Shown: piece after piece, positions 1-10,431 of the stretch
How positions within the stretch are numbered: the stretch's first letter is position 1
How the letters are laid out: every line of letters starts with the position of its first letter
Origin: Neostapfia colusana
Lineage: Eukaryota > Streptophyta > Magnoliopsida > Poales > Poaceae
Assembly (NCBI GenBank): GCA_030760725.1
Contig: JASWHV010000012.1
Span: 32,705,652-32,769,651 of the forward strand
Direction of reading: 5' to 3'
Length of the DNA stretch: 64,000 nucleotides
The notes under the pieces: generated by a model
Database searches by the model: none
Seen by the model: only the letters and a program-made list of their open reading frames with translations
Told to the model about the DNA's origin: nothing
Made by a program: the position numbers and the translations under genes

Positions 1-948
1 GAAATGGCGATTGAGCAGAAATTTAATTCCCACCTTGTTCCTGAACAACATAGAGTTCGACAAGCCACTAGTGAGTTTAACGATTTTGCTATAATATGGT
101 GGAATGAACTAGGTACCACACGCTTACAACCTGATACATGGGAACGTTTAAAAGAAGCTATGCGTAATCGTTTTGTTCCTCCATCCTACCAACGTGATTT
201 ACGAAAGAAATTGCAGCGCTTAGAGCAGGGAAATAATTCTGTCCAAGATTATTATGCGGAGCTTCAAAAGGGTATGATACGATGTGGGGTAGTAGAGGAC
301 ACTGAAGATAAAATTTGTCATTTCTATGGGGGGTTGAGACGTGAGATATAGGATATTGTTGATTATAAGGAATTTAATACTGTCAACCAGTTGTTCCAGC
401 TTGCTATGCTTGCAGAAAAGGAGTTACAGGGTCGTCAACAAAAGAACAAGAGCAGCAACGGTGCCTCCTACACTCCACGCACGACAACATCTTCGGGGGC
501 GTCCAAGTCATTCCGTTTTGATGCCCTTTCACCAAAACCAGCAGCCAAGCTTCCTTCTGGCAGCAACAACATTTCAGCAGCACCGAAACCACCACCTGCA
601 CGACCTACGGATTCAGGTAAAAAATCCATGCAGGTACCCGCCAAAAGTGCTTCATCCGTTGCTTCAACAGGACGCACTTCCGGCATTCAGTGCCACCGCT
701 GCCATGGTCTTGGTCATGTGCAAAAAGATTGTCCTAGTCAGCGGGCATACGTGGCTACAGAAGAGGGAGGATACATCAGCACCTCCAATGTCGAAGACAA
801 CAATGATGATGAAGCTGCCACGGACAATGATGAGGGACATGTTTTTGGGAGTGAAGACACATCAGCCTACATGAACATCATTGTGCAGCGGGTGCTGAAC
901 ACACAGGTACAACAACTTGATAGATTACAACGCCATAATTTGTTTTAG
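1..948 (+). pseudogene. gag: CRM-type gag (capsid and nucleocapsid), 3' part, broken
   Basis: The first 350 nt encode a Retrotrans_gag capsid region (WWNELGTTRL, then a Trp-Glu-Arg-Leu helix and a YYAEL segment). Downstream in the same frame lie a Pro/Ser/Ala-rich linker and one zinc knuckle at about 691-735 (CHRCHGLGHVQKDC, CX2CX4HX4C), then an acidic tail. Stops at 349-351 (TAG) and 946-948 (TAG) interrupt one continuous frame; each is one change from a Gln codon. The true start lies left of the window. Gag packages element RNA into virus-like particles. Confidence 0.8.
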
Positions 949-1353
949 ATTTTCTTTGTCATCAAGAACCAGCGAGCACGTGTCATCATTGATGGAGGAA
1001 GCTACAACAACTTGGTGAGTTCTGAATTGGTCAAGAAGCTTAGCTTGAATACACGACCACACCCACATCCATACTATATTCATTGGTTGAATGATTGTGG
1101 AAGAGCTAAGGTAATACAAACTTGCAGAAATCCGTTTTCCATTGGTACATATGTTGATTCCGTTGATTGTGGTGTGGTACCCATGCAAGCGTGTTCACTT
1201 TTATTGGGTCGACCTTGGGAACATGATAAGGATGCTTTGCACCATGGTAGAAGTAATAAATATACTTTTATGCATAAAGGAAAGAAAATTACTTTGCTAC
1301 CTTTGACTCCTGCTGAAATTGTACAAGCTGATAGGGAGAGCTGGAATTTCTAG
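949..1353 (+). pseudogene. CRM-type aspartic protease region
   Basis: This continues the gag frame after the 946 stop. It has an aspartic protease-like core (VIIDGGSYNNLVSS, residue D at about 988-990) and the downstream LLGRPW box around 1204-1221, normally followed by the RT linker. The active-site triplet reads D-G-G, a usual variant in this lineage. The frame ends at a TAG at 1351-1353. In the element this domain would cut the Gag-Pol polyprotein. Confidence 0.72.
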
Positions 1354-1640
1354 TAGTTCTAAATCAGAAAATCAACAAGTCATTAATTCTGCGTTACCAC
1401 CAAATAATTAGAGATCTACACCTAGTTCTAAGACTGGGGGAATTAAATTGAAGGGTCGTGTAATGCTTGCTACAAAATCAGACCTTGCTGAAATTTCTGA
1501 TCATGATATTTGCTGTGCATTGGTGTGCAAACAAGTTGTGTTCTCCATTGATGATATTGCTAGGTCTTTGCCTCCAGCAGTTACTAACTTGTTAGTATGA
1601 GGATATTTTTCCAGCTGAGATACCCCCGGGACTTCCACCT
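1354..1640 (+). pseudogene. CRM-type protease-RT linker, frame lost
   Basis: This stretch joins the protease end to the RT start, but no frame stays open. Phrases such as KLKGRVMLATKSD (from 1448) and DIPPGLPPLRGIEHQIDLIPGA-like wording near 1610-1680 show that it is decayed pol linker, not foreign sequence. Frameshifts are visible by the change of frame before 1641. Confidence 0.55.
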
Positions 1641-2930
1641 TTGAGAGGGATTGAACATCAAATTGATTTGATTCCAGGTGCAATTTTGCAAAACAGTGCT
1701 GCATATAGGACCAACCCCGAGGAGACTAAGGAAATTCAGCGGCAAGTCCAAGACCTTTTGGACCGTGGGTATGTACGTGAAAGCCTTAGTCCTTGTGCTG
1801 TTCCCTTTTGGTTCCTAAGAAAGATGGTACTTGGCGTATGTGTGTTGATTGTAGAGCCATTAACAATATTACTATAAGGTATCGTCATCCTATTCCTAGG
1901 CTAGACGACATGCTTGATGAGTTGTGTGGTTCTATTATTTTCACTAAGATTGACTTGCGTAGTGGTTACCACCAAATAAGAATGAAATTGGGAGATGAAT
2001 GGAAAACAGCTTTCAAAACCAAATTTGGGTCGTATGAGTGGTTAGTAATGCCTTTTGGTTTAACTAATGCACCAAGTACATTCATGCGTTTGATGAATGA
2101 GGTCTTGAGGGCTTTTATTGGAAAATTTGTGGTGGTTTACTTTTATGATATCTTGATTTATAGCAAGTCATTGGATGAACATATGGATCATTTACGTGCT
2201 GTTTTTAATGCTTTGAGAGATGCACGTTTATTTGGTAACCTTGAGAAGTGCATCTTTTGTACGAATCGAGTTTCCTTTCTTGGCTATGTTGTGACTCCAC
2301 AGGGAATTGAGGGTGATGAGATGAAAATTCAAGCGATCAAGAGCTGGCCAATACCTCAAGCCATCACACAGGTAAGGAGTTTTCTTGGTCTTGCAGGTTT
2401 CTACCGACGTTTCGTAAAGGATTTTAGCACTATTGCTGCCCCATTGCATGAGTTGACTAAGAAAGGTGTGGTATTCCATTGGGGGAAAGCACAAGAGGAG
2501 TCCTTTGACACCTTGAAGGACAAGCTTACACACGCACCATTGCTGCAACTTCCTGATTTTGGTAAGACTTTTGAACTTGAATTTGATGCTAGTGGAGTTG
2601 GCATTGGTGGTGTATTACTGCAAGGTGGTAAACCGGTTGCATACTTTAGTGAAAAACTTAATGGTCCTGTCCTGAATTACTCCACATATGATAAAGAATT
2701 TTATGCTCTCGTACGATGCTTAGAGACATGGTGTCATTATTTATGGCCTAAAGAATTTGTTATTCATTCTGATCATGAATCGCTAAAGCATATTCGTTCT
2801 CAAAATAATCTGAACCGTAGACATGCAAAATGGATTGAATTTATTGAGTCTTTTCCTTATGTCATTGAACATAAGAAAGGGAAGAATAATTTGATCGCTG
2901 ATGCATTGTCTAGACGATATAATATGCTGT
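1641..2930 (+). pseudogene. pol: CRM-type reverse transcriptase and RNase H, catalytic Asp lost
   Basis: RT begins near 1641 (IDLIPGA) and changes frame near 1800, continuing to 3367. The segments DLRSGYHQIRM, FGLTNAPSTFM and FLGLAGFYRRFVKDF are all present. The catalytic box at 2138-2155 reads YFYDILIYS: the first of the two paired aspartates is replaced by Tyr (TAT at 2144-2146), which should abolish polymerisation. RNase H follows from about 2570 (ELEFDASGVGIGG, then SDHESLKHI and ADALSRR). These enzymes would copy element RNA into DNA. Confidence 0.85.
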
Positions 2931-2999
2931 CCCAACTTGATTGTCGAATTTTTGGACTTGAATCAATTAAAGAACAATATGCTCTTGATGCTGATTTTA

Positions 3000-4299
3000 A
3001 AGATGTGTTGCTGCATTGTAGAAAAGGTCATACCTGGAATAAATTTGTACTGGATGATGGATTCTTGTTTAGAGCTAACCGCCTATGCATCCCTGTTGGT
3101 TCCATTCGTCTTTTGTTATTACAGGAGGCACATGGTGGAGGTTTGATGGGCCATTTTGGCGCAAAGAAGACGGAGAATGTTCTGGCCACACATTTCTTTT
3201 GGCCAAAGTTGAGGAGAGATGTAGAGCAGTTTGTGGCTCGCTGCACCACATGTCAGAAAGCTAAGTCCTCTCCTTCCATTCCTTGGGCGGATATCTCTAT
3301 GGACTTTGTTTTGGGATTGCCAGAGGGGGAGGGACAACATTTTTGTTGTGGTGGATCGTTTTTCTAAGATGGCACATTTTATACCGTGTCAGAAAAGTGA
3401 TGATGCTGTACATATTGCCGACCTTTTTTCAAAGAGATTGTTCGCTTCCATGGTATGCCTTCTACTATTGTTTCAGATCGTGATGCTAAATTTTTGAGTC
3501 ACTTTTGGCGCAACCTATGGAACAAGTTGGGTACAAAACTGTTGTTCTATACAACATGTCACCCACAAACTGATGGGCAAACAGAAGTAGTGAACCGCAC
3601 TTTGGGCACTATGTTGAGAGCTGTTTTGAAGAAAAATTTAAAGATGTGGGAAGAATATTTGCCACATGTGGAGTTTGCATATAATCGGGCAACACATTCT
3701 ACCACCAAGGTAAGTCCTTTTCGGGTAGTGTATGGATTCAATCCTCGTGCTCCTATTGATATCTTGCCTTTACCTACTAGTGAGAGAACTCATAATGATG
3801 CAAAGGAACGTGCTAATTTTATTTTGAAAATTCATGAGACCACTAAACACAATATTGAAAAGATGAATGAAAAATATAGAATTGCTGGTAGTAAAGGTAG
3901 GCAGGAAGTTAGACTTGAACCGGGTGATTTAGTTTGGTTACACTTGAGAAAGGATAGATTTCCAGAACTGAGAAAGTCTAAATTGATGCCTAGAGCTGAT
4001 GGTCCTTTTAAAATACTTGAGAAGATTAATGATAATGCATATAAACTTGAGTTGCCTCCCGAGTTTGGGGTTAGTCCCACCTTTAATATTTCAGATTTGA
4101 GACCATATTTGGGAGAAGAAGATGAGCTTGAGTCGAGGACGACTCCAATGCAAGAGGAGGAGGATGATGTGGACATCACTCCTGCAGATATACACAACAC
4201 TCACATGATATACATGCAAGGTCCAATTACTAGAGCTCGAGCACGACAATTGAATTTAGAGGTGAGCTCGTTTCTGAACAATTCTTTATATGTAAATTT
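3000..4299 (+). pseudogene. CRM-type integrase with C-terminal GPITRARARQL motif
   Basis: An HHCC zinc-binding region (HGGGLMGHFGAKK to CTTCQKAK, about 3130-3260) is followed by a shortened linker, then the core: DISMDFVLGLP, VVVDRFSKMAHF (after a frameshift near 3345), VSDRDAKF (after another near 3450-3460) and HPQTDGQTEVVNRTL. A C-terminal GDLVWLHLRKDRFP/GPFKILEKINDNAYKLELP domain follows. The frame runs through the polypurine tract into the 3' LTR, where GPITRARARQLN (about 4219-4254) resembles the CR-type targeting motif. In relatives this tail directs integration to centromeric chromatin; here that is inference. The apparent coding end is near 4396. Confidence 0.8.
4151..4164 (+). other. 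CRM-type polypurine tract
   Basis: A purine-rich tract (caagaggaggagga) lies directly before the TGATG that I take as the 3' LTR start. It would prime plus-strand DNA synthesis. It lies inside the integrase reading frame, as in known CRM elements. Confidence 0.6.
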
Positions 4300-5095
4300 T
4301 GAGAGTATGTTGCTACCTAATGGAATAATTATTATTAGTAACCATGGAGAGGACATGGAGATACATGGAGAGGGGTTTGGAGGCGTGGAGGACTAGAAAA
4401 TACGGCAACAAGAAGTTAGAGACCGAGCCCAACTCAAACTCGAGTCCAACTCGGGCCCAGGAGCAGTCCACCATAAAATGGATGCACAAGAGGCATACAG
4501 ACTCCGTTTTTGAAGTTCTACATATGCACGGAAACCTGAGAGGATAAACTTTCCAATTGAACTGGACCCACATCAAAATCCCATTGGAGTCGATGGGAAA
4601 CTTCGAAACAATATAAAGTTTAGAGTCTATCAGGGTGTTGCATCCCCTAGTTGGGCCATTGGGCCTTGTATCAAGTCCAAGTCCATTATGTACGTGTCTT
4701 AGGGCTAGGTCACGACCCCAGAAACCCCCTGGTTGTCCTCCACCTCCTTTATACCCCCTAGCCGCCGTCACAAAGAGCTGGGTTTTGCTTAGATTTTTCT
4801 GTCAAGAACAGTTTCGCCGTTCACCGGTTTGTGAGACCCCAACTTGAGTGCTTCATATCTTTCAGCAATTTGGTTGCATTCTTTCTTTTTCTTGCTTGTG
4901 TTCTTCGATTCGCAGCCAAGGATTAGCCTTCTTGGCGAGGTCAACCGCGCAATATCGGTTGTTAACCTGAGGAGACGTGGTGCTGCGATTGCAGGGTTCA
5001 CAACGTGTTGTTCAGAAGCCGGATCGATTTGTGTCAAGTCTCCACCAAATCGAGAGTTATCAGAACCTTTCGGAAGATCGGGACCCCTGTACACA
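4165..5095 (+). repeat. 3' LTR of CRM-type element
   Basis: This starts TGATGTGGACATCAC after the polypurine tract and ends at TGTACA or TGTACACA (5093 or 5095), right where Tekay pol sequence begins. Its length of about 930 bp fits CRM LTRs. The first 230 nt still encode the integrase tail. The 5' LTR is outside the window, so the ends cannot be confirmed by LTR comparison. Confidence 0.65.
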
Positions 5096-5344
5096 TTAAG
5101 AGAGGTGGAGTTCAAGATTGAACTTGCACCGGGAACAATGCCAATATCCCGAAGGCCGTACAAGATGGCGCCCAAGGAGTTGGCTGAACTGAAGACCCAG
5201 CTAACGGACCTACTGGAGAAGGGTTTTATTAGGCCGAGCTCCTCGCCATGGGGCTGTTCGGCATTATTTGTGAAGGAGAAGGATGAGACGTTGCAGCTTT
5301 GCGTGGACTGTCATCCATTAAACGTTGTGACCATCAAGAACAAG
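5096..5344 (+). pseudogene. Element A pol, N-terminal RT fragment
   Basis: This encodes REVEFKIELAPGTMPISRR, then RPSSSPWGCSALFVKEKDET and VVTIKNK, collinear with element B at 31537-31780. The reading frame is open to the CACTA insertion at 5345 and resumes at 7803. Substitutions relative to B include a Tyr-to-Cys-type change before HPLN. It is interrupted on the left by the CRM-type LTR. Confidence 0.8.
5342..5344. repeat. CACTA target-site duplication, left (AAG)
   Basis: AAG before the left terminus matches AAG at 7803-7805. Three-base duplications are diagnostic of CACTA elements. Confidence 0.9.
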
Positions 5345-5357
5345 CACTACAGGAAAA
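5345..5357 (+). repeat. CACTA left terminal inverted repeat
   Basis: CACTACAGGAAAA, an exact inverted match of 7790-7802. It is close to the common CACTACAAGAAAA terminus of plant En/Spm elements. Confidence 0.93.
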
Positions 5358-5740
5358 CGATATATTTTCGTGGGCACGTGGCCCACGAAAATAACCCGTC
5401 GAAAATAAAGTTAATTTCGTCGGCGGCTCACGAAAATAAGTTTAATTTCGTTGGCATTAAAAGGCCCATGAAAATATTTATTTTCGTGGGCCAAAAAATA
5501 GCCCACGAAAATAATATACTGTTTTTTCGTAGGCCACCTTCTGGCCCACGAAAATATAGTCTGCTATTTTCGTGGGCCAGAGTGTGGCCCACGAAAATAC
5601 TGCTTGGTTATTTTCGTGGGCCTTCTTCTTGGCCCATGAAAATAATGTTGCCCTATTTTCGTGGGCCTTTCTGTGGCCCACGAAAATAATATTGCACTAT
5701 TTTCGTGGGCCACTTCTGGCTCACGAAAATATATTTGACA
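5358..5740. repeat. CACTA left subterminal inverted-repeat array
   Basis: About nine short hairpins of the form TTTTCGTGGGCC, 5-10 nt loop, GGCCCACGAAAA are spaced about 44 bp apart (near 5364, 5480, 5523, 5565, 5609, 5654 and 5698, with more degenerate ones at 5400-5475). Subterminal repeats of CACTA elements are binding sites for the TNPA-type protein; that role is inferred here. Confidence 0.85.
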
Positions 5741-7129
5741 CAGAATAAAATGTTACATATTATTTAGTTCCAAGCACATAAAATAACAGACACATAAAAT
5801 AACAAATCAAACACACATAACACAGAACACGTAATAACAAATGCAACAAACTCAACATTATGAAATGCATTACGTCGTCGAAACAGTATTCTCCATTACA
5901 TTGTACACATACAATATAACATAAACGAACATATGTCACATTATTCATACAACCATTTTGTCAAAGCAACTCATATCACATGGCCACATTTGCTTTTCAA
6001 CAAACCAACAAAATTGCTCCGACACCATTTTGCTCGCTGTTTCACCGTTTTCCTGTATGAAAACAAAGTGAAGTATATGACTTATAGATTGAAATAAAAA
6101 GCAACAACGTATTTGATTATATGCCTTATTATACACGAGCTCCATTTAAAATGAAGATACATAATATATAATGCAGATGAAAACACAAAACTTACCTAAT
6201 TGCTACCACCGGGTGCGAAGAATTATATTATAGCATTATCTTTAAACGAGTAATGAAACTACGACGAATTAAGGTCATATATTTTACTTGAGCTTAAGAC
6301 TAATTATCGAAACTACAATAACTTAAGAGATTACCTTTGTACGTAGGATGAATTCGGTGGAGTTGGACCGGTGGAGAAAGCGGTCGGCACAACCCGAACT
6401 TTAGCTGCATGATTTTTCGCTATGCGTTAATTCACACATAATTGAACATTGCTTATATATATGATATCTAAACAGAAAATATGGCTATAGGCGAGCGAGT
6501 TCAGCTCCACGATCGGAGCTACTCGTTCCACGCCTTCTTCGCTAACAAACTTGATGTCACGCGCCATGCAAGCACGTCGTGCCGCTGACAAGCATGCTAA
6601 TGCAAATGAAACTCAGACACATACGATGCAAAGTATTGTATATATTCGACTAAATGCAAATATAATAGATAAATACAACTACCTTACGGCTTGTTCCGAT
6701 GGCGTGGCGATCCGGGCAGCACGTGAAAAAAACGGCTCAACAGACTGGGGGCTGCAGTGCCGGCCCGGTCGATGCCGGGCTGCACAGTGGAGAGAGCGGC
6801 AGCACGCGCAATGGAGGTTGCGGCCGGGGCAGCCGGGGAAGAGGCGACCGGAGGTGCAGCGACCGAGGCGACCGGGAACAACGCGACCGTGGAACAGCTC
6901 GGCTGTAGCTGCAGCACCGGTAGAGGCGCCGGCGAACGTGCTGTTGGAGACGCGGGCAAAGCACGTGGAACAGCTCGGTCTCGCGACGGTAGCACGTGGA
7001 CGTGGGCTAGCGATCGCAGCACTGCAAGCGGCGACGAGGGGGGTGGCGGCGGCGGAAGGGCTGGCGGCGGCTCGGTCTCGCTCGGTCTCGCGCGACAGAG
7101 AGAAAAGAAACCGATATCTAAACCTATAC
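5741..7129. other. CACTA interior, no recognisable gene
   Basis: 5741-6660 is AT-rich with no credible coding frame. 6670-7110 is markedly GC-rich, with overlapping open frames on both strands of low-complexity Arg/Ala/Gly/Pro composition, typical of GC-rich non-coding DNA. The sharp composition switch could mean a captured host fragment, but I recognise no protein. Confidence 0.6.
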
Positions 7130-7789
7130 AGCCTTATTTTCGTGTGCTTCACCGCCTGGCCGACGAAAATAAATGCCTTGATATGCGTGCCGGTCGGTAG
7201 CAGCATCTTCGTGTGCTTCACCGCCTGGCCGACGAAAACACATCTATTTTCGTGTGCCTGACCGCCTCGGCTGACGAAAACATATATATTTTCGTGTGCC
7301 AGACCGCCTCAGCCGACGAAAATGCATTCCTTGATGTGCGTGCCTATCGGTACCCTATTATTTCGTGTGCTTTGCCGCCCTGGCCGACGAAAATAGCTCT
7401 ATTTTCGTGTGCTGAACAGCCACGGCCGACAAAAACGATTCCTTAATTTGCGTGCCGGTCGGTAGCCTCAACATTTTCGTGTGCCACGACAAGCAGATGA
7501 AATTAAATCAATCATTTTCGTGAGCTAGGTCTTAGGCCGACGAAAGTACAATGTATTTTCGTGCGCTTCTCGGCGGCTGACGAAATTGCATGACCTAGTC
7601 GTGCGTGCCTTGTCAGAAACCGGTTTTAATTTCGTGTGCAAGCTCCAGGACCCATGAAATTGAGCTTTATTTCGTGTAGTAAGACAGCACACGAAATTAC
7701 AGTTCGTGTCCAACCCACGAAATTAAGACTTATTTTCGTGCGCCAGTTAGTGGCTCAGGAAAATATATTTAGCCCACGAAAATTTTTCA
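7130..7789. repeat. CACTA right subterminal inverted-repeat array
   Basis: Repeated TTTTCGTGTGC..GCCGACGAAAA hairpins (near 7136, 7206, 7246, 7289, 7360, 7400, 7470, 7515, 7555 and 7630-7790) form a second array. The stem differs from the left end (GTGTGC/CCGACG versus GTGGGCC/GGCCCACG) but keeps the TTTTCGTG core. Confidence 0.83.
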
Positions 7790-7802
7790 TTTTCCTGTAG
7801 TG
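7790..7802 (-). repeat. CACTA right terminal inverted repeat
   Basis: TTTTCCTGTAGTG, the exact complement of the left terminus, followed by AAG (7803-7805). Confidence 0.93.
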
Positions 7803-10362
7803 AAGTACCCGTTGCCACGGATCGACATGTTGTTTGATCAGTTGGTTGAAGCAAAGATCTTTTCCAAAATGGACTTAAGATCAGGGTACCACCAGATTAA
7901 AATACGGGCTGAGGACATTCCGAAGACGGCTTTCTCGACGAGGTACGGACTTTATGAGTACCTGGTCATGTCCTTCGGCCTCACCAATGCTCCAGCTCAC
8001 TTCATGTATTTGATGAACTCGGTATTCATGCCGGAGCTGGATAAGTTTGTCGTGGTCTTCATCGACGACATATTGGTATATTCCAAGTCTGAGGAAGAAC
8101 ACAAGAAGCATCTGCGTATAGTCTTGCAAAGGCTGCGGGATCACAAGCTATACGCGAAATTCAGCAAGTGCGAGTTCTGGATATCGCAAGTGCCTTTTCT
8201 CGGGCATATCATCTCAGCGGAGGGCATCGCTGTAGACCCGAGTAAAATCACACAAGTGCTGAATTGGAAGTGCCCGGGAACTGTTCATGAGGTACGGAGT
8301 TTCCTCGGACTCGCGGGATATTATCGGAGGTTCATTCCGAACTTCTCGAAGATTGCCAAGCCGATGACGGAGCTGCTGAAGAAGGCTACCAAATATGTTT
8401 GGAGCCCAGCATGTGAAGCAGCATTCAAGGCTTTAGTGAAGCACTTAACATCAGCACCGGTTTTGGCGCAGCCAGACACAACAAAACCATTCGATGTGTA
8501 CTGCGATGCGTCCGGAGGTGTGCTGATGCAAGACCGAAGAGTGGTCGCGTATGGATCACGGCAGCACAGAAACCATGAGCAGAATTATCCAACTCACGAC
8601 TTGGAGCTCGCTGCCGTGGTGCTCGCACTTAAAATGTGGAGGCACTACCTACTCGGGAACCTCGTACATTTATATACTGACCACAAAAGCTTCAAGTACA
8701 TATTCACTCAGAAGGAGCTGAACATGAGGCAGCGAAGATGGTTAGAATTGATAAAGGATTACGAAATAGAGATCCATTATCACCCCGGCAAGGCAAACGT
8801 AGTGGCAGATGCGCTGAGCCGCAAGTCACACGTCAACAATCTGACCATCACACCGTTGGAAGAGTGCGAACCACCATTGCGTGTGATTCCACATGGAGCT
8901 CTCTACAACCTAGCTTTGATCCCCACCATCCGTGAAGAGATAGCGGCAGCTCAGAAACATGACAAGGGCATGTCGCATTTACGGAGACGTGTAGATAGTG
9001 GGGAGCTGAAATGTTTCCTGAAAGATGGAGACGGCGTCCTATGGTTCAAGGACCGGATTGTCATACCCCGTAACCCGGAGTTACGGAAGAAAATCTTTGA
9101 TGACGCTCACTTGTCAAAGTTTTCTATTCACCCCGGAAGCAACAAAATGTATCAAGAACTCAGAAGCAAGTTTTGGTGGACACGGATGAAGCGGGAGATC
9201 GCAAAGTACGTGTCCAAGAGTGATACACGTCGAGGGTGAAGGCAGATCATATGTGGAAACTGGGACTGCTACAACCACTGAGCGTTCCTGCCTGGAAGTG
9301 GGAAGATGTGAGCATGGACTTCATCGTCGGTTTACCCACCACCTTTCAGAAACATGATTCTGTGTGGGTGATCGTCGACCGGCTCACCAAAGTTGCCCAT
9401 TTCATCCCGGTCAACACCAACTACAATGCCAGTAAGTATGCTGAACTGTACATCTCACGGATCCTATGCTTGTACAGTGTACCCTGTACCATCATATCGG
9501 ATCAGGGCACTTTATTTGTGTCCCGTTTTTGGGAGCAGCTACACACTGCATTGGGGACGAAGCTGATCCGTAGTTCAGCATACCATCCGCAAACGGATGG
9601 ACAAACTGAGCGGGTAAACCAAATCTTAGAAGATATGCTACGAGCTTGCGCTATCGACCACGGCAAGAATTGGGATGATCACTTGCCGTTGGCCTAGTTC
9701 TCGTACAACAATGGGTACCAGGCCAGCATCAAGATGGCGCCTTACGAGGCGCTATACGGGAGAAAATGCCACACACCACTAAATTGGTGTGAGTCTGGCG
9801 AAAGGGTTACCTTCGGGATTGATCTTGTCAACAACGCGGAGGAAAAGGTTCGACTGATTCAAGCCAACCTAAAAGCCGCACAATCCCGACAGAAACAATA
9901 CGCAGACCGGAGAAGACACTCACTACAATTCGAAATTGGGGATCACGTATATTTACGTGTGTCTCCAATGAAGGGCGTGAACAGATTCTGGGTGAGAGGG
10001 AAGTTGGCACCCCGATTCATCGGTCCATTTCAGATTACCGAAAGATGTGGATCAGTAGCATACCGGCTGAAATTACCAGAAGCACTTTCTAGTGTGCATG
10101 ACGTCTTTCACATTTCCCAGCTGAGGAAGTGTCTTAAGCTATCAACTACCATTCAGCTGGAGGACATAGAAGAACTGAAACTGGATCTCACATATCGGGA
10201 GGAACCGGTTCAGATTATTGATGAAAATGCCCGAACAACACGCAACCGTACATTGTGGTTCTACAAGGTTCTATGGAATAATCACTCCATGGACGAAGCG
10301 ACATGGGAGAGCGAATGATTTCTTCGCACTAACTACCCCGACTTTTTCACATCGCATATACG
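7803..10362 (+). pseudogene. pol: Element A pol: RT, RNase H, integrase, chromodomain (broken)
   Basis: The frame 7803-9239 gives RT with intact FIDDILVYS, connection, RNase H and the integrase zinc region. RNase H has a 12-bp in-frame loss after YCDASG compared with B. A 1-bp deletion near 9230 shifts frame; 9236-9697 then carries the integrase core (VIVDRLTKVAHF, HPQTDGQTERVN) to a TAG at 9695-9697 (a Glu codon in B). 9698-10318 encodes the C-terminal domain and chromodomain (LTYREEPVQII, KVLWNNHSMDEATWE), ending at a TGA at 10316 where B continues. It cannot make a full polyprotein. Confidence 0.85.
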
Positions 10363-10413
10363 GTAATTTTCCACCGTCCTCTCTCTCATTTTCACCTATC
10401 TCGGGACGAGATT

Positions 10414-10431
10414 CTTTTAAGGGGGGAGGAA
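10414..10431 (+). other. Element A polypurine tract
   Basis: TTTTAAGGGGGGAGGAA lies directly before the TGTAAGGG LTR start, identical in plan to element B at 34401-34418. It is the site of plus-strand priming. Confidence 0.8.

Larger units (their letters stand above)
1..5095 (+). mobile_element. CRM-type Ty3/gypsy chromovirus, 5'-truncated by window edge, degenerate
   Basis: The order is gag, protease, reverse transcriptase (RT), RNase H, integrase and 3' LTR, which is Ty3/gypsy order. The assignment to the CRM lineage rests on the protease style, a polypurine tract lying inside the integrase reading frame, an LTR starting TGATG, and a C-terminal GPITRARARQL motif encoded inside the LTR. These are known traits of centromeric retrotransposons of grasses. 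The window opens inside gag, so the 5' LTR lies to the left. Several stops and frameshifts and a changed RT catalytic residue make the copy non-autonomous. It appears to be inserted in element A, whose pol resumes immediately after it. Confidence 0.8.
5345..7802. mobile_element. Non-autonomous CACTA (En/Spm-type) DNA transposon, 2458 bp
   Basis: Perfect 13-bp terminal inverted repeats (CACTACAGGAAAA at 5345-5357; its complement at 7790-7802) are flanked by a 3-bp AAG duplication (5342-5344 and 7803-7805). Subterminal regions are packed with short inverted repeats. Element B keeps the empty site (ACAAGTACCCG at 31770-31780), so the insertion is proven within the window. I see no transposase-like sequence (no TNPD/Transposase_21 motifs), so movement would need an enzyme supplied from elsewhere. 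Confidence 0.93.

Noticed and set aside
5060..5110. Deletion joining CRM-type LTR to element A pol
   Set aside because: The CRM LTR ends cleanly at TGTACA(CA) and the window starts inside CRM, so simple insertion of CRM into A explains the junction without loss.
5358..5740. CRISPR-like array
   Set aside because: Regular spacing, but units are inverted-repeat hairpins inside a CACTA terminus of a plant genome.
6551..7261. Host gene or transposase inside the CACTA
   Set aside because: Frames on both strands lack any known motif and follow from GC richness; the end runs into the subterminal repeats.
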